Positions 10,155 to 21,600 of a stretch of 32,419 nt of DNA are shown here, piece after piece. The stretch's first letter is position 1; each line of letters starts with the position of its first letter. This DNA is from Azolla pinnata (taxonomy: Eukaryota > Streptophyta > Polypodiopsida > Salviniales > Salviniaceae). The stretch lies in contig JBBBWG010032708.1 in assembly GCA_037176905.1 (NCBI GenBank), positions 9,014-41,432 of the forward strand, written 5' to 3'. Below the pieces are notes generated by a model. That model was not told where the DNA came from. It made no database searches and saw nothing but the letters and a program-made list of their open reading frames with translations. Position numbers and translations under genes: made by a program.

Positions 10155-11580
10155 TTATCTGTGCAAACCATATGCCTTCTTGCTTGCAGCAGAATGAAAT
10201 CTGTGCACGCCATGGCTGCTTGCAGTAGAATGAAATCTGTGCAAACAATGCCTTCTTGCAGTAGAATGAAATCTGTGCAAACAATGCCTTCTTGCAGTAG
10301 AATGAATCTGTGCACACGCCATAGCTTCTTGCTTGCAGTAGTATGAATCTGTGCACACGCCATGGCTTCTTGCTTGCTGTAGAATGAATCTGTGCTAACC
10401 ATGCCTTCTTGCTTGCAGTAGAATGAATCTGTGCACCCCATGGCTTCTTGCAGTAGAATGAAATCTGTGCACCCCATGGCTTCTTGCGGTAGAATGAATC
10501 TGTGCACGCCATGGCTGCTTGCAGTAGAATGAAATCTGTGCACACGCCATGGCTTCGTGCTTGCAGTAGTATGAATCTGTGCACACGCCATGGCTTCTTG
10601 CTTGCAGTAGAATGAATCTGTGCTAACCATGCCTTCTTGCTTGCAGTAGAATGAATCTGTGCACCCCATGGCTTCTTGCAGTAGAATGAATCTGTGCACG
10701 CCATGGCTTCTTGCAGTAGAATGAAATCTGCGCAAACAATGCCTTCTTGCTTGCAGTGGAATGAATCTGTGCACACGCCATGGCTTCTTGCTTGCAGTAG
10801 TATGAATCTGTGCACACACCATGGCTTCTTGCTTGCAGTAGTATGAATCTGTGCACACGCCATGGCTTCTTGCTTGCAGTAGAATGAATCTGTGCCAGCC
10901 ATGCCTGCTTTCTTGCTTGCAGTGGAATGAATCTTTGCACCCCATGGCTTCTTGCAGTAGAATGAAATCTGTGCAAACCCTGCCTTCTTGCTTGCTGTAG
11001 AATGAATCCGTGCCAGCCATGCCTTCTTGCAGTAGCATGAATCTGTGCAAACCATATGCCTTCTTGCAGTAGTATGAATCTATGCAAACCATATGCCTTC
11101 TTGCTTGCAGTAGAATGAATCTGTGCCAGCCATGCCTTCTTGCAGTACAATGAATCTGTGCATGCCATATGCCTTCTTGCAGTAGAATAAATCTGTGCAA
11201 ACCATATGGCTTCTTGCAGTAGAATGAATCTGTGCCAGCCATGCCTTCTTGCAGTAGAATGAATCTGTGCAAGCCATATGCCTTCTTGCTTGCAGTAGAA
11301 TGAATCTGTGCACCCCATGGCCTCTTGCAGTAGAATGAAATCTGTGCAAGCCATATGCCCTCTTGCAGTAGTATGAATCTGTGCAAACCATATGCCTTCT
11401 TGCAGTAGAATGGATCCGTGCCAGCCATGGCTTCTTGCAGTAGAATGCATCTGTGCAAACGTTGCCTTCTTGCTTGCAGTAGAATGGATCTGTGCAAACC
11501 ATGGCTTCTTGCAGTAGAATGAATCTGTGCTAACCATATGGCGTCTTGCAGTATCCGTGCAAACCATGGCTTCTTGCAGA
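10155..11580. repeat. Minisatellite, 33-43 bp unit, roughly three dozen copies
   Basis: The unit is GCAGTAGAATGAATCTGTGC, then a variable ACGCC or AAACC piece, then (C)CATGGCTTCTTGC, with an optional extra TTGC. Unit length changes by small steps, with GAATC/GAAATC and CTTGCAG/CTTGCTTGCAG variants. The + strand contains frequent TAG and TGA. The - strand is open in all three frames across most of the array, producing apparent proteins of 328-609 residues made of CTDSFYCK, AQIHSTAR or RFILLQ periods. These are taken as repeat artefacts. The array starts about 115 bp after the HD-Zip donor. Confidence 0.95.
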
Positions 11581-11639
11581 CGATCTGCAGCCCCATCCAA
11601 AGCCTCCAAATGTCAGTCATCTCCGGCTTTCTTCTCCAT

Positions 11640-11975
11640 GTCGTGCTTCCTGTCCTTGCCATGGCATCTCCCGCAGTATCTGTCCAAATCCATCGCTTCC
11701 TGTATATGACCGCCTCATCCGAACCTCCAAATTCACTCCTTTCCATGACCTCTCCTGCATCTCTCTTCCTTCTTGCACATGATGGGCTCGATCCTGTCCT
11801 TGCCATGGCGTGTTCTGCAGTATCTGCCCAAACCTATCGCTTCAGATTGTATATGACCGTGCCATTCCTTTCCATGACCTCTCCTTCCATCTCTTCCTTG
11901 CACATGAGCTCAATCAATCCTGTCTTTGCCATGCCCAGAACCTGTCCGAAACTCCCAAGTTCAGTCCTTTCCATG
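11640..11975. repeat. Second tandem repeat, ~125-145 bp unit, three imperfect copies
   Basis: The segment CTGTCCTTGCCATGGC, then GCAGTATCTGYCCAAA, then TATCGCTTC and TGTATATGACC recurs near 11651, 11795 and 11918, with CCTTTCCATGACCTCTCC between copies. It directly follows the short-unit array and shares CCATGGC and GCAGTATC words with it, so the two may have a common origin. Confidence 0.75.
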
Positions 11976-14690
11976 ACCCCTCCCTTCAGTTCTCCATCCA
12001 TTAGGCTAAGCATCCACTGCTTTGATATAGGACTAATTACATAGTTGCACATCTGATTGCCGAGGCAATATACAGTTACTATTTATTGCCTGATTCTACA
12101 CCAAGGCAAGCTTGCGGGTTACAAAATTCCACCGTTTCCATTCCAGGTAACAAGGGCTGAGACCGCATGAAAAATCTCATGGTTTTTTCATGCTCCACGC
12201 CCAATATGAAAAGCCTCATGGTTTTTTTTCTACACACATATGGAAACCTCGTGAGCTAATGACGGCTTGATGCTCACAATGCTCTCAATAAGCAGTGTAT
12301 CTATCTGCCATTGCAGCCCTACTGAAAGAGTCATGAAATTGAACCCACACCTGTCTTGTTCTTTTAGGATTTATTGATATTAGTGGACTTGTTGTATACG
12401 GCTCAGTGTTGTTGGCAAGCCAGGTATCGTGCAAATCTAGCTATAACTAACTACTCCTGTTTCTAGTAGTTGTCTCCGAATGATTAATGACAATTAATCA
12501 TTGAATGCAACATTATGATATTTGTATCTTGATTGATCTATACAGCGGATTAATTAACATGACCGACTAAGGTAGACCCATTTGGGCACAATCGGATCAA
12601 TCTGTCAATACTGCAAGCTCTTTTGTAGATCTGCAATAGGTTTTACATATCTCATTCATGTTTACGTTGTCGACACATACGTGAATGATCATGGCATTGC
12701 TCATAGCTGTACATTTCTCTGATTTCTCGATCCTCGCAACATTCCCGTATTATCCAAATACACACACCATCTGCTTCCTTGTTTTCACAGACTCTCCAAG
12801 CTGCAACTGTTTGACCCCAACTTAAAGAGCGTCTCTATTGCTTGCTTGTGTCTAAAGAAAGAAAACGAGTTTTAATTTCTGAAATAATTCGTTCTGACTG
12901 ACCCATTGGGGCATTCATGCTGTGCATGGCAAGCCCATGCCTTATGATGTCACATGTATCATCACATCGAGGATGTCAGGATTAGTAAATTAGCGGTGGT
13001 CCTCAGTCACCTACTTGCTAAGTATAAGTAAATCAAGTAGCACCTACCTACTTACTTATGAAAATTAAGGCGCTAGATCTGATGATCTTTTCAAGTGATC
13101 AATTTCATTTATGATGAATATACATGCCTAAGAGTTATGAGAAGGTTGAGTGTTTCAAAACCCTAGAGCTCCATCCGCCATAACATTAATGTAGCATCAT
13201 TGCATACATACTTGTGGCAAGAAAGACCGACCTACATCTATGAACTTGTAGATGAACCGTGAAGTCCGTGGCTCATCTAGTAATGTAAAAACCATCGACC
13301 ACTACTAACTGCTTGCTGCTGAACATTATTATACTTCTGCGTAAAATCTTTGCATACACTGCTGGCAAACCCATTCAATACAAGAATTTTACCTATTCAA
13401 ATTGCACTTAAAATCATATACCAACCAGATGCACCTAAGTTTGCTCTATGCATTATAATAATAATCCCCAATCTAGTTGCATACTGTCAGTTGTTGACTC
13501 AATATCCCATGATAAACATGTGAACCTTTAGATGTATAGTGTTTAGTAAACATTTTCTCATGCTGAAGTTCCATAACAATCCAGGTTTTATGTGTTTCTT
13601 TTTCCATTTCTAGTTGATGCAATTTACTTTAGCTTTGGGCATTTTTACAAACAAAAGCATCACTAACAGTTTTGCTGTGGATACTAGATTGCCAACTTAT
13701 CTATGCAGCTCAAAGAGAACCATGACAACAATTTCAACCACCAATCATGATCCATTCTTGGAGAGGTTTGACCACAAGGGAATGCGATCATTTCCATATA
13801 TAGAATAACAACGATCGTTGTAATCCAACAACTGTCATACATTGTGAATCTTCATGAAAACAAACATGTGCATATTGACATCATTCGCCAACATCTAAGT
13901 CATGAAAGCGAAATTGGATCAATTAATTCTCCCCGTTTCATAAGTTGGCGAATTCTCTGCCCCTCCACAACAAAACTTAGAAGTGATGTACTGATTTGCA
14001 CTTAGAAGAAACCTTGTACAGCAAGGTTTTGTTCAAGGATTTGACATTAAGAAAGAAGCTGAACTTCATACCCTGTTCCCCACTTGTCCGCATTCATTGT
14101 ATTTTCGCTTAACCAATTTCAAGCTACATGGTGATGCCCTACCCTAGGTAACTCTATGGTTATTAAGTGTGAATGAGAGGTAGATCAAGAGGATTTGCAA
14201 CAATGTGAAAAAACGTGCATTATTCTATGAGATTAAGAGTATTGAAGCACGCTAGGGTTATAGAGTGGTTACCACCATGTACTCACTCCTTCAATTACTC
14301 CAAGCAAAAGAGGATTTGCAACAATGAAAGAACATGTATTGATCTATTCTAGATAATCATAGCTTTCCAATCAATCGAGAAAGCATGTCGACCAATCAGT
14401 GGGCGTTTTTTATGCATTCACATTCTTTATGCTGCAAAATTGTGACGAAAAGCTAATTTGCAAGTTAATCTCATCCTCAAAGAGATAGAAAGCATCTAAC
14501 AAGATCATAAATGAAGAAGAGCAGCATCCAAGCATCGGCACAATGATTATGCTTTCGGGCGTTGAGCTAAATATCACCTTGATCAGGAGTATCAATAAGC
14601 CTATCTAGACAAGCCTGTCATCATAGCAACACTTAGCAGATCTTTCCTTCATTTGAAGCTTTTTATCGATAAGCAAAAATTTACTGACAG
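11976..14690. other. Gene-poor interval
   Basis: No convincing coding exon was seen on either strand. Small repeats are present: AAAATCTCATGGTTTTTT near 12172 recurs near 12215, and a segment beginning GAGGATTTGCAACAATG near 14188 recurs near 14310. Later exons of the HD-Zip (+) and the last exon of the YqgF-like gene (-) should lie here if those genes are intact, but I could not identify either with confidence. Confidence 0.5.
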
Positions 14691-14698
14691 TTACTTGC

Positions 14699-16783
14699 CT
14701 GAAGAATATTTACTGCTGAGAATTTATCGACAATAGCTTTATGCTCACAAGGCCCAAACTTGTAACCCGACAGCATACGCTCAACAAGCTGTGAGAAACT
14801 CAATTTTAGGATATGAAAACAAGAGTTTCATCATTGAAGAGAATACCAACTCCATTGAATATTACAATATACAACACTCTTCTACTAAAGAGCATGTAAA
14901 AATTGATATTGGGTTTTTCGATAAGAAAAGTTTGATATTAAAAAAATAAAAGCGTGATAAAAATGTCCAACAAATAACAAATAATCAACGTACAACTAAA
15001 TGGATTTGAGTCAACCACAAAATTTGGCACATCCTTACATAAGTTTCAAATCGATGCGATAACATTTGAGATGCAGCCCTTGTTAACAAAGTCCAACAAA
15101 ACCAAATGAATTACCCGAGACGTAAATCGTTCATCTTGGCAGAAGTAGAACAAATTGTCGAATTTCTTTGATCTTTGAAGATTTTTCACAAAATCATTGA
15201 CTTTAACTGTCTGCGCAATGCTACAAGTTTATGGATTCAGATATTTGGCTGGTAAAAATTCATGATGATGGTGACAACGACAATGATGATGATATTAACT
15301 ATGGATTGAATAGATGAATAAATAAATTACTACAATGTGGACTGTGGATAGATACACAGTAATTACAAGATTTCACAATCTCTTACTTGGGAGCTCCGCG
15401 ACCCTGATATGTTTAACGGGTAACCAATTGCAAAGCTTGCAATGTTGTATTCCTTTGTCTGCAAAGTAAAAAAAGAAAAACCCGGTTTTACATACTTGAA
15501 ACCTTCAATAAGCCATTCTAAAACCTTTCAACACAAGTTTCGACATAGCAATATGATATCCAACAGTATTTCCTCAAAAGTCTTTGAAGCATCTTTCATC
15601 AATTCTTTCTTTTGTGTCTTTGTAATTTAACGCCCCTCCCATTGTTCAATTCCCTTTACAAAAAAGTTTAGGGTTGTTTGCAATAATACATTCTGAACGT
15701 TCTATAATTTAATTTGCTGGAGCAATAATGTAAGCATTTACATCATCAGGCCACCAGATTTATAGAAAACTGAGATAATTCATACTGAAGAGGAAGATAT
15801 TATTGAAAGTGATACCCAAAACACGGCCAATGTCAATGCACGCTCTTTCTTTAAGTGGGCCTACTAAACAAACCCGGCATCTCTAGACCCTTCTAAATTT
15901 ATAACTATCATGAAACTTGTCATTCCACTCAGAAACAGACAAGTAAATAATATGTTGAAAAGGAAGTTCTAGGATGGTGTTTGAGAACCATGATGACATG
16001 AAGTAAACCACTTCTTAATTTCATTTCTGTGGTGAATCCTTGAAATACTTCCTCCTTTCAGTGTTTACAGATGTTAAGATCTTTCCTGGGCTTAAAACGA
16101 AGAACAAAACTGTTTCAAAAATGGCATAAATCGATCCAACAACTAAATGTCCAAGGACGCAGATGGTATATAATGCATGAACCGTTAATTTGCTATCAGC
16201 ACATAAGAATTATACTAACTGATTAGAAAACGGTTTTAATGATAAAAGTAGAACTTAAGGTTTACGGTTTTGAGAGGTTTCAAAGCTTTACGGTTTATGA
16301 TTGTGCGAGATGTGCAGAGATACATACTAAAGCTTCCAGATTTTCCAGAGATTGTATGAAAGAGGACTGCTTCAGAGGAAGAACGCTGGAAAAACAAAAG
16401 ATCAAACGATCCGAGGATGAGGAACAGATATCAGAATCAAAAATCAAAACTTTCCCAGAAGTGGGAGCACTCAAGGAAATGCAGGAGAAATGAAGAACTT
16501 GGAAGATGCTTCCAGAAAATAGGAAGAAATTGCTCACGAAACGAACGAAGAAGCTGAGCTGAGATGAGTCGGCAACAGTTAGAATGAAGAAGAGGAAGGA
16601 AGCAAGGAAGGAAGGAAAGAAGGAAGGAAGAGGATACCTGAGAGGTATGGCGATACGGCAGTGTTCATCGGACACGGAGATGCCCAAGTACTTGACGCCC
16701 ACGTCGAGACCCAGGACCCTCTTCTTCTTCTTCCTCCCCTCAATCACGACTCTCTTCAATCCTCCCAGATCCACTCGCCGCAT
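14699..16783 (-). CDS. yqgF: YqgF/RuvX-like RNase H-fold nuclease (incomplete model)
   Basis: Plant homologue of bacterial YqgF/RuvX (pre-16S rRNA nuclease / Holliday-junction resolvase-like). Clear exons: 16783-16638 (start MRRVDLGGLK; motif VLGLDVGVKYLGISVSDE with catalytic Asp27), 15458-15387 (ASFAIGYPLNISGS), 15210-15115 (TVKVNDFVKNLQ ... FCQDERFTSR), 14788-14699 (LVERMLSGYKFG ... KAIVDKFSAVNILQ with the last catalytic Asp). A likely exon at 16109-16069 reads SFVLRFKPRKDLNI but ends in a phase that needs one more short exon before 15458. The Trp of the usual WDER motif is Gln here, while the acidic residues are kept. The donor after the last exon reads CAG|GCAAGT, a possible GC-AG intron, and the first donor is GTATCCTC. 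The final C-terminal exon was not found. An upstream in-frame GTG exists, but the ATG at 16783 is preferred. Confidence 0.82.
16594..16634. repeat. (GGAA)n tract next to the YqgF first donor
   Basis: GGAAGCAAGGAAGGAAGGAA-type repeats lie a few bases inside intron 1 of the - strand gene. Read on that strand, the donor GTATCC is followed at once by a run of TTCC units. This is a tetranucleotide microsatellite of about 40 bp. Confidence 0.85.
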
Positions 16784-16970
16784 CTCCTTCCTCGCTTTTA
16801 CATCGCCCACTTCCCTTCCATATTTCCTCTTCTTTGCTCTTCTTCCTTTCTCTTTTAATCCCTTCTCTGAGATGCTCCTTCTTCTTCTCCAACAGGATCT
16901 TTGCTTAAACCCTAGACCCCTGAAGCAACACGACCAGGGCAGATCTGCAACTAAACACAGTCATTCTCAC
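16784..16970. promoter_or_regulatory. Divergent promoter with telo-box
   Basis: This is the ~190 bp between the YqgF-like start codon (-) and the ATG of the unrecognised gene (+). It contains pyrimidine-rich runs on the + strand and TTAAACCCTAGACC near 16905, a telo-box (AAACCCTA) of the kind found in leaders of plant housekeeping and translation genes. Its position suggests a shared bidirectional promoter. Confidence 0.5.
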
Positions 16971-18063
16971 ATGCTGGAACGCTCATATCTTCAGCATATA
17001 TACCGTGTGGAAGACCTCCCACTTTACACGGAAGAAAGTTTGGGTTTCCAGTCACATGGGGATCAGGCAACCAATTACAGGATTGTGTCTGCAACATGCT
17101 CTCCAATAGCACAAGAAGATCTCCATGGTATCAGTTTTTGATCTCTCTACTAGTTTTTTGGTCTCCATCTATATGATTGATTGAAATCTCTTGGGGGAAG
17201 CTTGCTACAGAAACACACAAAGAATCCTGCCAAACTTGAACGCATATGGAGATCATTAGGGCTAGAAATAGCTTCCGAACAGATCTGAGAAGAAAATATA
17301 TGTATATATAGATGAGAAGATTGTTGGATTTTGGACACATAACATGGCAGCATCGATGCTCACACACGTGTTCACTCATTTTGTCTGAAACCATCATCAG
17401 CAAGGTGAAAGAGCTTTAAGCAAATCACGAACAAAGAATGGTGCTCAGCGTGTTGAGACTTTGATTTCTCATTGGACAGAACTACTATCAACAAGTCTTT
17501 GCATCGGTTGAGGATGATGCAGAAGGGCGTAAGCAAAAGAGGATCCTCGGGGTAAGCAAGCATCGAAACCAAAAACAAAACCAGACACCAACTTGCACCC
17601 CAAAGAGGAGAGTATGAAAGGAAAGATGAAAAAATGTGATCAATCGTCTAATCAAGATTCTTGCTCCTATCTCTTCTTCCCCATGAATCGTCTAATGTGA
17701 TGGAAACAGAGTGAAGTGGTAACAGCATTTGATGTTATTCTAAACCACTATACCAACCTTACATTTTTCTACTCTTGATGAATGGTGGGTTTAAGCAGAA
17801 GGTGATTATCAGAGTCATATGGATTTCAAAAGATTTCGCTTCTTTATAAGCAAATTAAGACAAAAGCTGGAAAAACTCAGAGACAAGAAGATATCTGACA
17901 AGTTACCCATTAGCAAGGTAATGTTTCTGGCAGTGATAGTTCGTACAAGCATTCTATAGGTGCACAGAAACTTACAAGGGTATGGGAGAAACTGCCAAGA
18001 ACTTACAGAAGCTTAAACACCAATATTGGGCTGGGAAATCTGGACCTGAAGAAACTTCTTTGA
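16971..18063 (+). CDS. Unrecognised basic protein, multi-exon (tentative)
   Basis: No family was recognised. Four successive exons are all open in one phase-0 frame: 17351-17404 (18 codons), 17480-17551 (24, NYYQQVFASVEDDAEGRKQ), 17813-17917 (35, DFKRFRFFISKLRQKLEKLR), 17968-18063 (31 plus stop, KLTRVWEKLPRTYRSLN). Each has GT-AG borders. The joined C-terminal part is Lys/Arg-rich, with a probable amphipathic or coiled helix in the third exon. A likely first exon starts at ATG 16971 (MLERSYLQHIYRVEDLPLYT) and is open to a donor at 17127|GTATCA. That donor is in phase 1, so an intervening exon is missing from my model or another donor is used. An open stretch at about 17218-17295 (KLERIWRSLGLEIASEQ) is in the same phase but has no donor before its stop. 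It is transcribed away from the YqgF-like gene and towards the B55 gene. Confidence 0.5.
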
Positions 18064-18618
18064 TGTTACATAGACTCTGGCTGCTGGCATCAGAGAAATC
18101 TTTTCTTTCGATAGGAACAAGCAATTACAGCAGCAAGTTGATATAATCTTCCATGTGATTTTGATACTCTTTTAAGAGCCAACAAAGGTTTAAGATCATC
18201 CAAACGTTTTGCAAATATACCCATTTTTCCATTAATATAAGATGCCTGCTGATCTTCGTACACAATTGATTCATCTTCAATGAGTAATGCATATGATCGT
18301 GGGGCAATGGCAAGGTCATATAGAGGTATAAATTATACGCTTCCCTCAATGAAATTTGAGAGTAGCTGAAGTAAATTTTCCATGTCTATTGCTATGCTAT
18401 AGAATAAATTAACTTCCTATTTGTACGCATTGTTGCTTTCGTGGGAGAATATACATATCCACTGGCTAATCTTGCTTAGCCTTGGGTATATAAAACACTA
18501 CCAAAGCAACAACCACCAATGCTACAAAAGTGTTCCTTTCCATAACCAGCGCTGAGAAAAAGAGTATAAACATTTTGTTTTGACCCTTTTTTGCAATGGA
18601 TTTAAGGTTATGTGTTAT
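18064..18618. other. Convergent 3' regions
   Basis: This is the ~550 bp between the stop of the + strand unrecognised gene and the TAG of the - strand B55 gene. No exon was seen. Both 3' untranslated regions must end here, so the transcripts end tail to tail and may overlap. Confidence 0.55.
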
Positions 18619-21600
18619 CTATGCATAGTACATGTACAAACTGTTCAATGCAGCACAAGCTATCAAATTTGCGTTGGGATGCCATGCCAGATGCAGCAGC
18701 TTGGCCTTGAAATCAAGGTCATTGAGACTGGTATCTCCGGCAGAATTATCACCAGCTGGTTTACAGAAGGGCAAATTCATAAGAATTGTTTTAGTGCATT
18801 ATTGAATTCGTAAGAAAGTTTTTAACTCGTGACCAAAATATCCAGAAAAGTTTCTACTCTTCAGCATGACGAATGAGGAGTTTCTCTAGAGGATGGTGGA
18901 GAATGCAGGATACTCAAAAACATTCCATTACAAATTACTTTGCTGAGAAATGTGTAGCTATGGTTGTATCGCCTACCTATATCCTTTCATAGAATGCATC
19001 CCGTGCAAAGAATGACATAAATTACACATGCAGACACATTATAAACAGGATGACAATAGAATAAGGGTTTTGGGCATTCCAGGTAAATTACGGTTTGGAT
19101 CTTGATTTTTCTAGGCCACGTGTTGATCTGAATGGCATAATTGATGGGATATATTTCACATTGTAAACATTGTGGAATGCTCACCTTTTTTGCCTCGTCG
19201 CCCAAAACTCGTCAAACTTCTGGAAGTCTTTGCTGGTGTTTGTAAAAACCGCCTTTCCGCAAGAAAACCAAAATGGCTCAATCAAATTGAAGCTAACCAC
19301 ATGGATAATCAGATAGAATAGAGAATTTCACTCACTTATTAGGATGTTTGCTTGATTCTAATGTAGTAGCCTCATCACTACCAGATACAAGTCCAAAGAC
19401 CCGAAAAAGGTTACTGCAACATCAACAACTCACATCTCTTGATCAATATTATGACATCTCTTAATCAATATTATGAAGGATCGAGAAAAATGTGAAGATC
19501 TGTAACCTGTATGATCCTGTTGCTACCCGAAGGCCATCACCACTTGGACAACAGTCAAATTTGTCGAAAATGGAGTCGTTTTCATATAACTCACACAGCT
19601 GAAACAAATATCAAGAAAACAAGCTTGTTTCTCTACTATATTTTACTCCAAAAATGTAGATGCTCAGAAGTTCAGAAACATCTTCATTGTTGTTTGAATC
19701 ACATCATACTGAAAATTTGGACCTCTACCCGGTGTCAAAAGTACTAGCAATATAGCCATTCATTGCAAAAAATACAAAGGACTAATAGCAGACCACTTCC
19801 CACTTACAATTTTAAATGAGATTATACAGTGATTTCATTGCATGTAGTATCATCGGCAATGAGATAGAAAACCACAAAAACACTTTCTGGTACTGATGCT
19901 TTTTATAGAAAGATCAATCCAATTCATGCTATAAACTAGACTTTTACACGTGTGCAGAATCATCAACAAACGAAGTACATGTTTCATGCATTTAGGTCAA
20001 TACAGTTAATCCTCTTTCACCACGTATCATGCAAAGTGATTTCCATACACAAACACAGAAACATCCCCTCGCAGACAGCTGTAAACACAAGAACAAATGA
20101 AGTGTATTTTTGGTCTTAATCATGCATTTAAGGCATTATGCAAAGAGATTTCCATACACAATAAAGAAACATCCTCACAGCAGACAGCTGTAAATATAGG
20201 TCTATGCATGTGTATGTACGAACCTTTGGACGCAGATGATCATGTACTTTATATGTTGCAATCGGTGCTGATTCCATGTTTATATCCCAGAGCTGTATTA
20301 TAGAAAAGACAATATAATGAGCATACTTTTGCTATTGAACAAGATTAAATAATCTAGTTATCATTGCATACTCTCTTATTACTGATCACCAACATAAGGG
20401 ATGTCACATAGTTAGCTCTTCCAAATTGCGTAGTTAGGCAGTTCTCATTATTTGTGTTTGACAGCTAACATTTGAAACATGGTACTGGCCCCATAGGCAT
20501 AGCTAGCTGCCCCTACTATATGTTACTTTATGTGATTCTACTCATTCAATTCTTTTTATTTTGGTTTGTATTGATCATTTGGTCTCAGAGGGCATTTTGG
20601 CCTCTTAACAGATATCTTCTGGCCATCCATACTCAAAATCTTTTTCCTACTTCCTTTGAAGGTTCTGTCATTATTACCATCATCCATGAGACTCTATGTT
20701 ATAATAAAATAAGATCCATTCCAAGTGCAGGCTAGATCTTGGCCAAACTGCACGAAATGGCATTGAGCATCATTCCCCAATCCAATCAAAATAGGTTTTG
20801 CCCTTATCATAATAATTAGATTAAGATAAAAGCCACAGCTTTGTTCTAATGAATTGTTTGCCGCTGTATGCAAAAACACTTGCAATAATCCTATCAAGTG
20901 TATGGAATGGCAATCAAACAATCAAAGGGTTTATCATTGCTAACAGATCACAGACTTTCCAGCAGGAGACTAAAACAGAGTATAGAGAAAATGGACTTCT
21001 GTAAAGCTAGAACTTGTACAACATGATATGCTAATCAATTATTGTACCCTAAAGTCCTACAAAGTTTAATACATACAACATATAGTTTTGTAGGCATCCC
21101 AACCGTAACCTCTTTCTATGGATAATTCCGTTCCATCAACATTTGCAGCATTTTCTTCAAACATTACTGAAGAGATAAACATTCAGGCAGCAAAGTAGAT
21201 AGAGACCATCAAAGCTTCTGGTATGACATTTTTATTTACCACTCGAACAAAATACAATCTACACACAATTCCATTAAAACAATAGATAATCACTGGAATG
21301 GCATTGAGAACGCAGAAACATTTCAAACCCTACCTTCATATTTATCAATACACACTTCCATTAGGAGGCTAAAACAGACGTGTGCATGACAACAGATTTC
21401 AGTAAAGCTGATATACCAGGAACTTGTACTGCATGATGTGCAAATCAATTATGATAATCTGCTTAAGTACTTCAACACAACTTTCCTCCTAATCTTTTGT
21501 ATTACTAATTTTCTTACACTGCCAATCTGCCAAATTGTGAATACCAAAAGATACACAACGGAAATGTTTCTAGGAACCTAAGGAAAAAAAAGATACATGG

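Noticed and set aside
9586..11806. 609-, 489- and 328-codon - strand frames as real cysteine-rich repeat proteins
   Set aside because: All three frames are open because the repeat unit lacks antisense stops. The frames also run over the HD-Zip exon, which is clearly coding on the other strand.
12720..12780. Alternative YqgF last exon with YLDNTG on the - strand
   Set aside because: It lies about 1.9 kb from the previous exon, and its best acceptors are poor, so it is likely chance.
14344..14363. Candidate last YqgF exon ending YDYLE-stop on the - strand
   Set aside because: It resembles the family's C-terminal YLD, but the acceptor lacks a pyrimidine tract and the phase fits only a third, weaker donor.
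15540..15640. Candidate YqgF exon reading KKELMKDASKTFEEIL on the - strand
   Set aside because: It resembles the expected region, but no donor gives the phase needed to join the exon at 15458, and the possible acceptors create a stop.
16584..16900. + strand frame opposite the YqgF first exon
   Set aside because: The - strand shows the conserved LGLDVG nuclease motif, so this part of the + frame is its shadow. Only the portion after about 16900 may be coding on +.
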